Of a stretch of DNA of 33,293 bases, positions 22,078 through 29,714 are shown piece after piece. Under the pieces are notes generated by a model. That model made no database searches, was not told the origin of the DNA, and saw only the letters and a program-made list of their open reading frames with translations. Position numbers and translations under genes: made by a program. The first letter of the stretch is position 1; each line of letters begins with the position of its first letter. Source of the DNA: Bacteroidales bacterium (GTDB taxonomy: Bacteria; Bacteroidota; Bacteroidia; Bacteroidales; F082); NCBI GenBank assembly GCA_017645245.1, contig JAGCPG010000038.1, positions 1 through 33,293 of the forward strand, given 5' to 3'.

Positions 22078-22827
22078 ATGAAGAAGATAATCACTAGCAT
22101 CCTTGCACTATTGGGATTGGCCGCATGCTCCCAGCCAGCCTATGACAACGCCGGTTTTGAGGTAGATAGTTTTACTACCCCTAGCGGAAAGATGGTCAGA
22201 ATCCACGCACTTGTTCATTCATCCATTCGTATCGAATACGACGGCAAAGAGATTCAAATAGACCCCGTGACGAAGCTGGGCGAGAAAACCATTGACTACG
22301 CCGCCATGCCCAAGGCCGACTACATCTTCATCACCCACGAGCACCACGACCATCTTGACACCGCCGCCATCAGAATCCTTTCCGGAGACAACACACAGCT
22401 TATCACAAACCAATCCTGCGCTGACATTCTCGGATATGGCACAGTGATGGCTAACGGCGATATGCTTCGGGTGGCAGATGACTTTACCGTTGAAGCCACA
22501 CCTGCATACAACACCACCGAGGGACATCAACAATTCCATCCGAAAGGCAGGGATAACGGTTTCATCCTTACCCTTGACGGCCTGAGAATCTACATCGCCG
22601 CTGACACAGAGGACATCCCTGAAATGGCCGAACTGAAAGACATCGACATCGCTTTCCTCCCTTGCAACCAGCCATACACCATGACGGTCGATCAACTCCT
22701 TAACGCTGCACGGATGGTCAAACCGAAGGTGTTGTTCCCATATCACTACGGCCAGACAGATGTAAGCGGCATCCCATCACAATTGGAAGCCGACGGTATT
22801 GAAGTAAGAATCAGACATTACGAATAA
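22078..22827 (+). CDS. metallo-beta-lactamase-fold hydrolase, lipoprotein
   Basis: This is a 249-residue metal-dependent hydrolase of the UPF0173/Lactamase_B_2-like group, predicted to be a lipoprotein. The signal peptide ends in a lipobox with C17 (GLAAC). The metal motif THEHHDHLD supplies H87, H89, D91 and H92, with D176 (AADTEDI) and H223 (FPYHYG) as further ligands. The domain otherwise starts with the typical IEYDGKEIQIDPV strand pair. The frame is open upstream to a GTG at 22024, but the ATG at 22078 gives the signal peptide. The substrate is unknown. The gene is monocistronic; a GC-rich element and tRNA genes on the other strand follow. Confidence 0.9.
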   Translation: MKKIITSILALLGLAACSQPAYDNAGFEVDSFTTPSGKMVRIHALVHSSIRIEYDGKEIQIDPVTKLGEKTIDYAAMPKADYIFITHEHHDHLDTAAIRILSGDNTQLITNQSCADILGYGTVMANGDMLRVADDFTVEATPAYNTTEGHQQFHPKGRDNGFILTLDGLRIYIAADTEDIPEMAELKDIDIAFLPCNQPYTMTVDQLLNAARMVKPKVLFPYHYGQTDVSGIPSQLEADGIEVRIRHYE

Positions 22828-22895
22828 GATTGCCGCGGCTTTGGGATTACCTCGCTTTGCTCGGTCATCCCTTTCCGCTCGCCGCGGGGGCCCTT

Positions 22896-23039
22896 GCGTT
22901 GGTGGGAAGCCGTCTGGGCGGGGCCCAGCCTTGGCTTTTCCCATGGCGAACCGTCTTGAAAGCTCGCCGAGGCTCGCTCTCAGGCGGACCGCCATGAAAA
23001 AAGCCAGTCCGCTAACGCGGACCGGCTTCCCACCAACGC
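22896..23039. repeat. GC-rich 144-bp element with 17-bp perfect terminal inverted repeats
   Basis: GCGTTGGTGGGAAGCCG (22896-22912) is the exact reverse complement of 23023-23039, which abuts the discriminator base of tRNA-Ser(CGA). Inside are more palindromes: CTGGGC/GCCCAG (22914-22928), GGCGG-A-CCGCC (22983-22993) and the tRNA terminator hairpin. The stretch 22828-23038 is far more GC-rich than its neighbours and no real gene was seen in it, although long frames exist on both strands because stops are rare. It resembles a mobile palindromic repeat or a folded tRNA-operon trailer. Confidence 0.65.
22997..23028 (-). terminator. intrinsic terminator of the tRNA-Ser operon
   Basis: Read on the minus strand, the stem AAGCC-x-GGTCCGC type pairing (plus-strand AAGCC at 23001-23005 with GGCTT at 23024-23028, and GTCCGC at 23007-23012 with GCGGAC at 23017-23022, one A/C mismatch) closes on a 4-nt loop. 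It is followed by six T's (A-run at 22997-23002). The position just after the second tRNA fits a Rho-independent terminator. Confidence 0.7.
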
Positions 23040-23124
23040 GGAGAGAAAGGGATTCGAACCCTTGGAACGACAAGCGTTCAACGGTTTTCGAGACCGCCCC
23101 GATCGACCACTCCGGCATCTCTCC
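23039..23124 (-). tRNA. tRNA-Ser (anticodon CGA)
   Basis: On the minus strand the acceptor GGAGAGA pairs with TCTCTCC; the anticodon arm GCGGT-CTCGAAA-ACCGT gives anticodon CGA (codon UCG). A long variable arm (TGAACGCTTGTCGTTCCA region) and the T arm AGGGTTCGAATCCCT follow, as expected for a type II tRNA. The discriminator is G; the 3' CCA is not encoded (CGT follows). Confidence 0.95.
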
Positions 23125-23161
23125 TTTGGTCAAAAATAAAAGCGACATCGGTCGCTTTACT

Positions 23162-23249
23162 TGGCGGAGACAGAGGGATTCGAACCCCCGAAACCTTTCG
23201 GTTTAACGGTTTTCAAGACCGCCGCTATCGACCACTCAGCCATATCTCC
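23162..23249 (-). tRNA. tRNA-Ser (anticodon TGA), CCA encoded
   Basis: On the minus strand the acceptor GGAGATA pairs with TGTCTCC; the anticodon arm GCGGT-CTTGAAA-ACCGT gives anticodon TGA. The variable arm is long (AAACCGAAAGGTTT) and the T arm is GGGGGTTCGAATCCCT-like. The discriminator G is followed by a genomically encoded CCA (23164-23162), unlike its neighbour 37 nt downstream. Both are probably one transcript. Confidence 0.95.
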
Positions 23250-23253
23250 GCTG

Positions 23254-23261
23254 CAAAAGTA
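23254..23261 (-). promoter_or_regulatory. -7 box TACTTTTG of the tRNA-Ser pair
   Basis: On the minus strand TACTTTTG ends 4 nt before the first base of tRNA-Ser(TGA), so transcription would start at or next to the mature 5' end. TTG (plus-strand CAA at 23280-23282) is a possible -33 with 18-nt spacing. Confidence 0.6.
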
Positions 23262-23287
23262 CAACTTTTTGTTTTCACACAAGCATT

Positions 23288-23320
23288 TTTGGCAAAAAAA
23301 ATTATTTTTGCCTATCTTTG
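23288..23320 (+). promoter_or_regulatory. promoter TTTG-N21-TATCTTTG of the GWxTD operon
   Basis: TTTG at 23288-23291 and TATCTTTG at 23313-23320 are separated by 21 nt. The ATG follows 20 nt later. A second -7-like TATTTTTG (23303-23310) overlaps the spacer. Confidence 0.7.
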
Positions 23321-23340
23321 CGGCATCAAAACCTCTACCT

Positions 23341-24822
23341 ATGAAAAAACTAGTCCTTTTTTTCGTCCTGTCGACAATCGCCATCATCGGCATGGCCCAA
23401 AATAAAGCCATCCAGTCTGTGCTTTCATACACAACCTTCAATGTGCCTGGTGACAAGCCCTATATCGAGACAGCCATCGCTTTCGACTGCTCCACCGTGG
23501 AGTATCGACAATTCGAGGCCTCGAAATTCAAAGCTACCGTGGAAGTGACTACCATCTTCAAACAAGGCGAAACGATAGCCAACTTCTCAAAAATCGCCCT
23601 CGATAGCCCCGTGGTTACCGATACCGCCAAGATCGCCGGCGCCTTCATCGACCAACAGCGCTTCGCGCTCGATAACGGAGAATACGTGATGGAAATGACT
23701 GTCAAGGACTTGAACAATCCCCAGCAAATGCCCTTTACGGCCGTTCAAACCGTCGTGATTGACTTTCCTTCCGATGCACCTTCCGTCTCCGACATCCTTT
23801 TCGTCGACAGTTACAGCAAGGCCACCACGACTTCGGAGTTCACCAAGAATGGCTTCAACATCCTGCCTCGCATCTATTCGTTCTATCTCGCCGATGTCAA
23901 CTCGCTTACCTTCTATACCGAGCTGTATAACATCGATAAGATTTATCCTACCGAAGGCAAATACCTGGTGAACTACTACATCAAGTCATACGAGTCGTCG
24001 GCCAAGATGAAGGACTTCAACTTCATCAAGCGCATGGATGTCAGCAACGTCAACGTCCTGCTGAATACCATCGACATCAAGGAGCTGCCTACGGGCAACT
24101 ATTACCTCGTGGTGGAGATGCGTGACCGTGACAACAAGCTTTTGGCCTCCAACAGCGCCTTCTTCCAGCGTTATAACCCTGGCTGCGAAATGCATCTGGA
24201 AGACATCGCTTCCACAAACATCTTGAACACATTCGCTTCCGAGATCAACGATATCGACACCTTACGCGAATACATCCGCTGCCTCAATCCACGCTGCTCC
24301 GAGGCGGAACGCAACTACTGCGACAACCTGGTGAAAACCGACGACCTGAAGACCATGCAGCAGTTCCTTTACACCTTCTGGTCGACCCGCGCACCACTCA
24401 ACCCCAAGGATGCCTGGCAAGAGTATTACGCCCACGTCAAGATGGTCAATGCGTCCTATTCTACCAAGACCAAGAAGGGTTACATGACCGACCGCGGCTA
24501 CGTCTACCTGAAATATGGCACGCCTGATAAGATTTGCGAGGAGCCTTTCGAGCCGGGTGCCTATCCATACGAGATCTGGCATTATTACGAAGTGGCTGGC
24601 CAGCATAACAAACACTGCGTGTTCATGTCGCAGGACATGGTCACCAACGACTACGAGCTGATCCATTCCGACATCATCGGAGAGGTCAACAACCCGCGTT
24701 GGCAGATGATGATCTATTCCCGCTTCTATGGACCTGACTACACAGGCGATATCATCGATCAGACCGAAGCTCCGGGCGCTTGGGGCACCCGTGCCGGCGA
24801 CCTTTACAGAAATCCCAGATAA
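23341..24822 (+). CDS. GWxTD-domain exported protein
   Basis: This is a 493-residue exported protein with a signal peptide ([19 protein letters not shown]) and the Bacteroidetes GWxTD domain near its C-terminus: [51 protein letters not shown], followed by YEIWHYYE. The N-terminal two-thirds are beta-rich and unassigned. The family's function is not established; it is common in the phylum and in Acidobacteria. The long frame starts inside the tRNA at 23161; the ATG at 23341 after a consensus promoter is correct. It leads an operon with an acyltransferase (3-nt gap) and a glycosyltransferase, suggesting an envelope-related role. Confidence 0.88.
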   Translation: MKKLVLFFVLSTIAIIGMAQNKAIQSVLSYTTFNVPGDKPYIETAIAFDCSTVEYRQFEASKFKATVEVTTIFKQGETIANFSKIALDSPVVTDTAKIAGAFIDQQRFALDNGEYVMEMTVKDLNNPQQMPFTAVQTVVIDFPSDAPSVSDILFVDSYSKATTTSEFTKNGFNILPRIYSFYLADVNSLTFYTELYNIDKIYPTEGKYLVNYYIKSYESSAKMKDFNFIKRMDVSNVNVLLNTIDIKELPTGNYYLVVEMRDRDNKLLASNSAFFQRYNPGCEMHLEDIASTNILNTFASEINDIDTLREYIRCLNPRCSEAERNYCDNLVKTDDLKTMQQFLYTFWSTRAPLNPKDAWQEYYAHVKMVNASYSTKTKKGYMTDRGYVYLKYGTPDKICEEPFEPGAYPYEIWHYYEVAGQHNKHCVFMSQDMVTNDYELIHSDIIGEVNNPRWQMMIYSRFYGPDYTGDIIDQTEAPGAWGTRAGDLYRNPR

Positions 24823-24825
24823 AAG

Positions 24826-25707
24826 ATGGCTAAACTAGGTTTTCATATCGTGAGATTGTGGGTGGCATTCCTATCGATCCATCCCTATTGGCTTCTTTAT
24901 CTGAAGTCCGATGTGTACTATTTTCTGGTATATCATCTGTTGCGCTATCGCCGTAAGGTGGTCCGTCAGAACCTGGTGCGTTCCTTCCCTGATAAGGATG
25001 AAAAGGAAATCAAACGGATTGAGCGCCGTTTTTACCAAAACCTCTGCGATATGTTCGTGGAAACCCCGAAGATGCTGCGCATGAAGTCCAATGGCTATCA
25101 GAGCCGCATCACTTATACCAATCCAGAAGTGGCGCAACGCCTTTACGAACAAGGTAAGAACGTGTTCTATGCCATCCCACATTCAGGCAACTGGGAGTGG
25201 TTCGGTAAGATGATTCCCCAACTCACTCCGCAAAAGGCTTTGGCTGTTTACAAAAGGGTGAAAAGCCCTGTCTTTGAGCAGCTGATGCTTTACATCCGCA
25301 CCTGCGACAGCACCCTGGAGATGGTGGAGTCGAACATGGTGCTTCGGCGCCTGGCTCAGCTGCGTGACAGCCAAAATGCCGTGCTGATGATGGCTGACCA
25401 AAGCTCGCCCGGCTTGGCCTCCGACTATTGGACGGAGTTCCTGCATCAGGACACCTGCTGGTTTACGGGCATCGAACGCATCGCCAAGAAGCTTGACTAT
25501 GCCATTGTGTTTGTCGACATGAGAAGAAAGGGCAGAGGCCGCTATGAGGTTAGCTTTGAGCTGGTCACTGACAACCCCAAGGAAACCAAGGACGGTGAGA
25601 TCATGGAGCGCTATGTGCGTTGTGTGGAACATTTCATCGAAGCCAATCCCGACAACTGGCTGTGGTCGCACCGTCGGTGGAAACATACCCGGAATCAACA
25701 GGCATGA
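24826..25707 (+). CDS. lysophospholipid acyltransferase family protein (LpxL/HtrB-like)
   Basis: This is an inner-membrane acyltransferase of the lipid A late-acyltransferase (LpxL/HtrB/WaaM) family, 293 residues. An N-terminal membrane anchor (about 8-38) leads to the catalytic motif H119-S-G-N-W-E124, the HX4E signature, and MADQSSPG at about 180. The ending WLWSHRRWK matches the family's conserved terminus. It probably adds a secondary acyl chain to lipid A using acyl-ACP. Its start lies 3 nt after the GWxTD stop in an AGATAAAAGATG text, and its stop overlaps the glycosyltransferase start by 4 nt (ATGA). Confidence 0.92.
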   Translation: MAKLGFHIVRLWVAFLSIHPYWLLYLKSDVYYFLVYHLLRYRRKVVRQNLVRSFPDKDEKEIKRIERRFYQNLCDMFVETPKMLRMKSNGYQSRITYTNPEVAQRLYEQGKNVFYAIPHSGNWEWFGKMIPQLTPQKALAVYKRVKSPVFEQLMLYIRTCDSTLEMVESNMVLRRLAQLRDSQNAVLMMADQSSPGLASDYWTEFLHQDTCWFTGIERIAKKLDYAIVFVDMRRKGRGRYEVSFELVTDNPKETKDGEIMERYVRCVEHFIEANPDNWLWSHRRWKHTRNQQA

Positions 25708-26732
25708 AAAAGGTCGCGGTAGTCATATTGAACTTTAACGGCAAGAAATTCCTCGAACAGTTTCTGCCCAACGTCATCGAGAACACCGACGCCGAGTTGG
25801 CCGACATTGTGGTCGCCGACAACGCCTCAACGGATGACTCGGTGGCGTTCATGAAAGAGCGTTTCCCTGATATCCGCTTGATCATCAACGACTTCAATGG
25901 CGGGTTTGCCACGGGTTACAATCTGGCTTTAAGGCAGATCGAGGCGGAATACTATGTGCTATTGAACTCCGATATCGAGGTGACGCCGCATTGGATCGAG
26001 CCGATTGTGGCCTTGATGGATGCCGATCCCAGTATTGCCGCCTGCCAGCCCAAGATCCTGTCCTATTTCGAGAAGAATAAGTTCGAGTATGCCGGTGCGT
26101 CGGGCGGTTTCATCGACAAGTACGGCTATCCCTTCTGTCGTGGACGGCTTTTCCAGCATCTGGAGGAGGATCACGGGCAGTATGACGATACCTGCGAGGT
26201 GTTTTGGGCTACGGGTGCCTGCTTGTTCATTCGTGCCGACCTGTATTTGAAACACGGGGGATTGGATGACTCGTTCTTCGCCCACATGGAGGAGATCGAC
26301 TTCTGCTGGAGGATGAAAAACCTGGACTACAAGATCTACTGCTGTCCCCAGTCGAAGGTGTACCATATCGGCGGAGGAACGCTGCCCAAGAGCTCGTCGC
26401 GCAAGACCTATCTCAATTTCCGCAACAATCTTTCGTTGATCTACAAGAACTTGCCTTCGGGAAAGGTGTTTTGGGTGGTGACTTATCGCATCCTGCTCGA
26501 CTGGGTGGCGTCGTTGAAGTTCCTGTTTGACGGCAGCTTGAAGGACTATTGGGCAGTCATCAGGGCGCATGTCGCTTTCTATAAGCGCATCCCCTCGCTG
26601 AGCAAAACACGTAAACAGTTGCCGAACCATCAGGTAGGGCAGATGTACATGCGTAATATTGTCGTTGAGAATTTCCTGAAAGGGAAGAAACGCTACTCAG
26701 AGCTGGATTCCGAGAAGTTCACGAAGGGCTAG
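25704..26732 (+). CDS. family 2 glycosyltransferase
   Basis: This GT2 enzyme (342 residues) is of the rhamnosyltransferase/WbbL-like type that decorates surface polysaccharide or glycolipid. The GT-A fold starts with VAVVILNFNGKKFL, nucleotide-binding VVADNASTDDS (D39/N40), the NSD version of the DxD motif (LLNSDIEV, 88-90), and the acceptor-side GLDDSFFAHMEEIDFCWR. A basic, hydrophobic C-terminal region (about 260-310) may associate with the membrane. The start overlaps the acyltransferase stop by 4 nt; the longer frame from 25620 is spurious. The last 36 nt overlap the convergent aroQ gene. Confidence 0.93.
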   Translation: MKKVAVVILNFNGKKFLEQFLPNVIENTDAELADIVVADNASTDDSVAFMKERFPDIRLIINDFNGGFATGYNLALRQIEAEYYVLLNSDIEVTPHWIEPIVALMDADPSIAACQPKILSYFEKNKFEYAGASGGFIDKYGYPFCRGRLFQHLEEDHGQYDDTCEVFWATGACLFIRADLYLKHGGLDDSFFAHMEEIDFCWRMKNLDYKIYCCPQSKVYHIGGGTLPKSSSRKTYLNFRNNLSLIYKNLPSGKVFWVVTYRILLDWVASLKFLFDGSLKDYWAVIRAHVAFYKRIPSLSKTRKQLPNHQVGQMYMRNIVVENFLKGKKRYSELDSEKFTKG

Positions 26733-27125
26733 GGCATAGCCTTCCAAGCCATATCCCGAGAAACATTTTTTGCAGGCTTCAGCGGTGAAGGAATGACGCC
26801 GATACGGCTCTCTTAGGCTGATATCGGAGATGTGCACCTCGATGACGGGAATGTCGATGGCTCGCACGCAGTCGGCCAAGGCGATGGATGTGTGGGCATA
26901 GCCGCCAGGGTTCATCACCACGCCGTCGTACACGCCTTCGGCTTCCTGCAGTTTGTCGATCAGGAAACCTTCGTGGTTGGACTGGTAGTAATCCAGCTGA
27001 ATGTCAGGGAATTCTGCCTTAAGGGAATTCAGGTAGGTTTCGAATGGAACACGGCCGTAGATCTCGGGCTCGCGCTTGCCTAAAAGATTCAAATTTGGGC
27101 CGTTAAGTATTAAAATCTTTTTCAT
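26697..27125 (-). CDS. aroQ: type II 3-dehydroquinate dehydratase
   Basis: AroQ converts 3-dehydroquinate to 3-dehydroshikimate in the shikimate pathway. The 142 residues match the normal type II length and carry all family signatures: ILILNGPNLNLLGKREPEIYG (catalytic Arg/Tyr loop), YYQSNHEGFLIDKL, VMNPGGYAHTSIALADC, and EVHISDISLREPYRRHSF with the catalytic His region. The frame is open upstream to 27713 on this strand, antisense to the aldo/keto reductase; the ATG at 27125 is the true start. A -7 box ends 4 nt before the ATG, so the transcript may be leaderless. The 3' end overlaps the convergent glycosyltransferase by 36 nt. Confidence 0.95.
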   Translation of the reverse strand: MKKILILNGPNLNLLGKREPEIYGRVPFETYLNSLKAEFPDIQLDYYQSNHEGFLIDKLQEAEGVYDGVVMNPGGYAHTSIALADCVRAIDIPVIEVHISDISLREPYRRHSFTAEACKKCFSGYGLEGYALALRELLGIQL

Positions 27126-27129
27126 GTTG

Positions 27130-27159
27130 CAAAAGTAGTGATAATTTTTCTTATATTTG
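27130..27159. promoter_or_regulatory. divergent -7 boxes for aroQ (-) and aldo/keto reductase (+)
   Basis: TACTTTTG on the minus strand (27137-27130) is followed by CAAC and the aroQ ATG. TATATTTG on the plus strand (27152-27159) precedes the reductase ATG by 17 nt. Only 14 nt separate the boxes, so the two polymerase sites overlap and should compete. Confidence 0.65.
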
Positions 27160-27176
27160 TGCCAAATTATAAAGAT

Positions 27177-28196
27177 ATGAAAAGAATAGCCATCGGTAAC
27201 ACCGGTTTGACGGTGAACAAGAACGGCTTCGGGGCTCTGCCGATCCAGCGGGTGAGCATGAAGGAGGCCGTCTATCTGCTGCAGAAAGCCTACGACAACG
27301 GCATCGATTTCTATGACACGGCTCGGTTTTATACCGACAGTGAGGAGAAGATCGGGGAAGCCCTTTCGGACCGTCGCGACAAGATCGTGATCGCCTCCAA
27401 GACGGGTGCCACCACGGTGGAGGAGTTCTGGAAGCAGCTCCATACCACCTTGACGAACCTTAAGACGGATTATCTCGACATCTATCAGTTCCACAATCCT
27501 GATTATTGCCCGAAACCCAACGACAAAGCGGGATTGTACGATGCCATCAAGGTGGCGCAACGGCAGGGCAAGGTGCGCTTCATCGGCATCAGCAACCACC
27601 GTCAGGGCGTGGCCAAGGAAGCCATCGAATCGGGGTTTTACGACACTTTGCAATATCCGTTCTCCTATCTTTCTGAGGATCAGGACCTGGCCATCGTGGA
27701 GGCTGCCCACCAAAAAGGCATGGGTTTCATCTGTATGAAAGCCCTCGCTGGCGGTTTGATCACCGACTCCGCCTTGGCTTACGCTTTCCTAGATCAGTAC
27801 GACCATGCCCTGCCCATCTGGGGCATCCAGCGTGAGAGTGAGTTGGACGAATTCATCTCCTATCAGGACAATCCGCCCGCCATGACGCCTGAACGATGGC
27901 TGAAAGTGGAGGAGGAGCGCAAGAGTCTCTCGGGCGACTTCTGCCGTGGCTGCGGTTATTGCATGCCGTGCACCGTGGGCATCCAGATTAACGACTGCAA
28001 CCGCATGAGCCTCTTCCTGCGCCGCGCCCCGCTGAGCGTGTATCTCACCGAGGAATGGGCTGAGAAGATGAAAGTGATCGAACAGTGTGCCGATTGTGGT
28101 TCTTGCAAGCAGAAATGTCCCTACGGGCTTGATATTCCGAATCTTTTGAAGAGAAATTACGAAGATTTTCAAGAATTTTGGAAGAATAAGAAATAA
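27177..28196 (+). CDS. aldo/keto reductase with C-terminal ferredoxin-like [4Fe-4S] domain
   Basis: This is a 339-residue oxidoreductase. The AKR barrel (1-240) has the tetrad D47 (IDFYDTARFY), Y52, K75 (IASKTG) and H106 (IYQFHNPD). The C-terminal tail has two cysteine sets: C256/C259/C262/C265 in CRGCGYCMPCTVGI and C304/C307/C310/C314 in CADCGSCKQKCPYGLDI, as in the group of predicted Fe-S aldo/keto reductases of anaerobes. Electrons may thus pass to or from ferredoxin-like clusters as well as NADP(H). The substrate is unknown. The ATG at 27177 is preferred over the upstream frame start at 27138, which includes the promoter. The cobalamin riboswitch begins about 20 nt after its stop. Confidence 0.9.
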   Translation: MKRIAIGNTGLTVNKNGFGALPIQRVSMKEAVYLLQKAYDNGIDFYDTARFYTDSEEKIGEALSDRRDKIVIASKTGATTVEEFWKQLHTTLTNLKTDYLDIYQFHNPDYCPKPNDKAGLYDAIKVAQRQGKVRFIGISNHRQGVAKEAIESGFYDTLQYPFSYLSEDQDLAIVEAAHQKGMGFICMKALAGGLITDSALAYAFLDQYDHALPIWGIQRESELDEFISYQDNPPAMTPERWLKVEEERKSLSGDFCRGCGYCMPCTVGIQINDCNRMSLFLRRAPLSVYLTEEWAEKMKVIEQCADCGSCKQKCPYGLDIPNLLKRNYEDFQEFWKNKK

Positions 28197-28202
28197 AAGT
28201 AT

Positions 28203-28210
28203 TACTTTTG
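28203..28210 (+). promoter_or_regulatory. -7 box TACTTTTG of the cobalamin locus
   Basis: TACTTTTG matches TAnnTTTG just upstream of the riboswitch; TTTG at 28177-28180 (inside the end of the reductase gene) is a possible -33 with 22-nt spacing. Confidence 0.6.
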
Positions 28211-28214
28211 CAGA

Positions 28215-28375
28215 CGATATGTGGTGTCCGAAAGGACTCAATAGGGAATCGGGTGTGAATCCCGGACAGTTCCCGCTGCTGTGTCGGTTGGACGCTTGCC
28301 ACTAAGCCACTGTTGGACGCTCGTTTGATGGGAAGGCGGCAAGTTGAGACCAAAGTCAGAAGACCTGCCTCATGT
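28215..28375 (+). promoter_or_regulatory. cobalamin (AdoCbl-type) riboswitch
   Basis: The leader shows the conserved cobalamin-riboswitch blocks in order: GGTGTCCGAAAGGACTCAAT, AGGGAATCGGGTGTGAATCC, CGGACAGTTCCCGCTGCTGT, GCCACT, GATGGGAAGGCGGC and the B12 box AGTCAGAAGACCTGCC (28355-28370). It would sense cobalamin and reduce expression of the downstream genes when the vitamin is plentiful. The 28197-28496 gap is accounted for by the promoter, this aptamer and the expression platform that follows. Confidence 0.95.
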
Positions 28376-28408
28376 CGTTGAAAAACAAGGCTTTCGGGAG
28401 CTAGAGCT

Positions 28409-28464
28409 GGATATTAAACGCATTATTAATAGGTATCCAACCCTATCCTTGAAGTTTTGAGGAT
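28409..28464 (+). promoter_or_regulatory. probable expression platform with alternative GGATA/TATCC pairings
   Basis: After the aptamer, GGATA (28409-28413) can pair with TATCC (28434-28438), while TATCCT (28444-28449) can pair with AGGATA (28460-28465). The two GGATA and two TATCC segments are interchangeable, so mutually exclusive hairpins can form. No U-rich terminator is seen, which favours control of translation over termination. Confidence 0.4.
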
Positions 28465-28496
28465 ATTTGAAACATTAACCTTTAAAACTTATACGT

Positions 28497-29714
28497 ATGC
28501 GTAAAAACTTTACTCTTTTGTTCCTTATTGGAATTTTCGGTCTTTTCACGACCAACCTTTTTGCACAAGAAGATGCCACCATCGATCCTGCCAACGTCCG
28601 CTACTGGATTGGCGAAGGTCAGAATGAGGTGGTCTTTATCGTCAACTGGAACAACCCTGACACCGCTTTGGCATGGGGCTATCGCTTTGCTGCTGAAAGT
28701 GTCACCATCAAGGACATCATGGACGCCATTGTTGAGGCTGATTACCGTTTCGACTATGACGCCACTGACTCAGGCATGGGTTATTGGTTGAACGACCTTT
28801 TCTTTGACGACGGCGTTATCAGCCTGTCATTGACCCAAGTAGGCTATGCCAGTTATCTGGTGAGCGGCGAATCATCATGGGACACCTTTGATGTCAAGAC
28901 GGTTGTGAATGGCGACTATGTGAAATGGGGTGACACCTTCTGCGGGACCCTGGTTGACCCTGAAAACTGGATTTATGTCTGGGAAGAGGAAGTCGTTGCC
29001 GTTTATCCTGTGGCCTATGAATCCGTGATCAATCCTTCACAGATCGTCTATTGGATTGGTGAAGGCGAGAACGAGGCTGTCTTTGCGGTGAATTTCGCCG
29101 ATCCTCAAGATGAGTGCTTTGCTTGGGGTTACAGATTCGCTACCGAAAACGTCACCATTAAAGAAATGATGTTGGCAATAGCTGAAGTTGACCATCGATT
29201 CGCTTTTGAGGATGAACCGTCAGCCTGGGGTGGCTATATGCTTACAGACCTCACCTTCAACCTTGATGAAACCCATTATGAACTTAATGGCTATAACGCC
29301 ATGTACAACCTGAATGGTTTTCAGTCGTGGTTTACTTTTGACGAACAAACCGTAGTCAATGGCGACTTTGTGAAATGGGGCGACTATACTGTCGGTACCG
29401 AGATTGCTCCTTGGACCTACGTTTGGGAGACTCCCGTGCAAGCCGTGCCGGTGTACAACACCGTGTCTGAGAACGTGAATGGCAATATCTCACTGTATCC
29501 CAATCCCGCTTCATCCTACACCATGCTGAACGTGAACAACATGGATGAGGCTGTGGTGACCGTGACCGATCTCCAAGGCAGAGTCCTGAGCACTTTCACC
29601 GCTCAAGGCAATGAGCCCGTTCGTATTGAGACCGCTGGCTTCAAGGCTGGTATCTATTTCGTTACCGTCAGCGATGCCAACAGCCGTCAAACGATGAAGC
29701 TCTCCGTGAAATGA
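28497..29714 (+). CDS. T9SS protein with two tandem WIGEG/WGYRF repeats, B12-regulated
   Basis: This is an exported protein of 405 residues: a signal peptide (about 1-23), two homologous domains (about 29-163 and 178-311), and a T9SS C-terminal domain from ISLYPNPASS (about 331) to the end. Each repeat begins with a (V/Y)YWIGEGxNE(V/A)VF strand, continues with a (L/F)AWGYRFA...VTIK motif and AI(V/A)E(A/V)D(Y/H)RF, and closes with TVVNGD(Y/F)VKWGD and WxYVWE. I recall similar WIGEG...WGYRWDG modules in exported proteins of other phyla, without known function. It is the first gene after a cobalamin riboswitch and overlaps the next gene by 4 nt, so a role in cobalamin or corrinoid binding at the surface is inferred, not shown. 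No cofactor motif is recognised. Confidence 0.8.
   Translation: MRKNFTLLFLIGIFGLFTTNLFAQEDATIDPANVRYWIGEGQNEVVFIVNWNNPDTALAWGYRFAAESVTIKDIMDAIVEADYRFDYDATDSGMGYWLNDLFFDDGVISLSLTQVGYASYLVSGESSWDTFDVKTVVNGDYVKWGDTFCGTLVDPENWIYVWEEEVVAVYPVAYESVINPSQIVYWIGEGENEAVFAVNFADPQDECFAWGYRFATENVTIKEMMLAIAEVDHRFAFEDEPSAWGGYMLTDLTFNLDETHYELNGYNAMYNLNGFQSWFTFDEQTVVNGDFVKWGDYTVGTEIAPWTYVWETPVQAVPVYNTVSENVNGNISLYPNPASSYTMLNVNNMDEAVVTVTDLQGRVLSTFTAQGNEPVRIETAGFKAGIYFVTVSDANSRQTMKLSVK

Noticed and set aside
22841..23206. Open frames on both strands across the GC-rich element and tRNA genes
   Set aside because: They arise from a GC-rich palindromic stretch with few stops and run through a tRNA-Ser gene; no protein-like pattern or start signal.
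26733..27713. Long minus-strand extension upstream of aroQ, and other long antisense frames (6030-6650, 12758-13444, 29750-30598)
   Set aside because: They are antisense to well-supported genes, have no family motifs and reflect codon bias of the sense gene.
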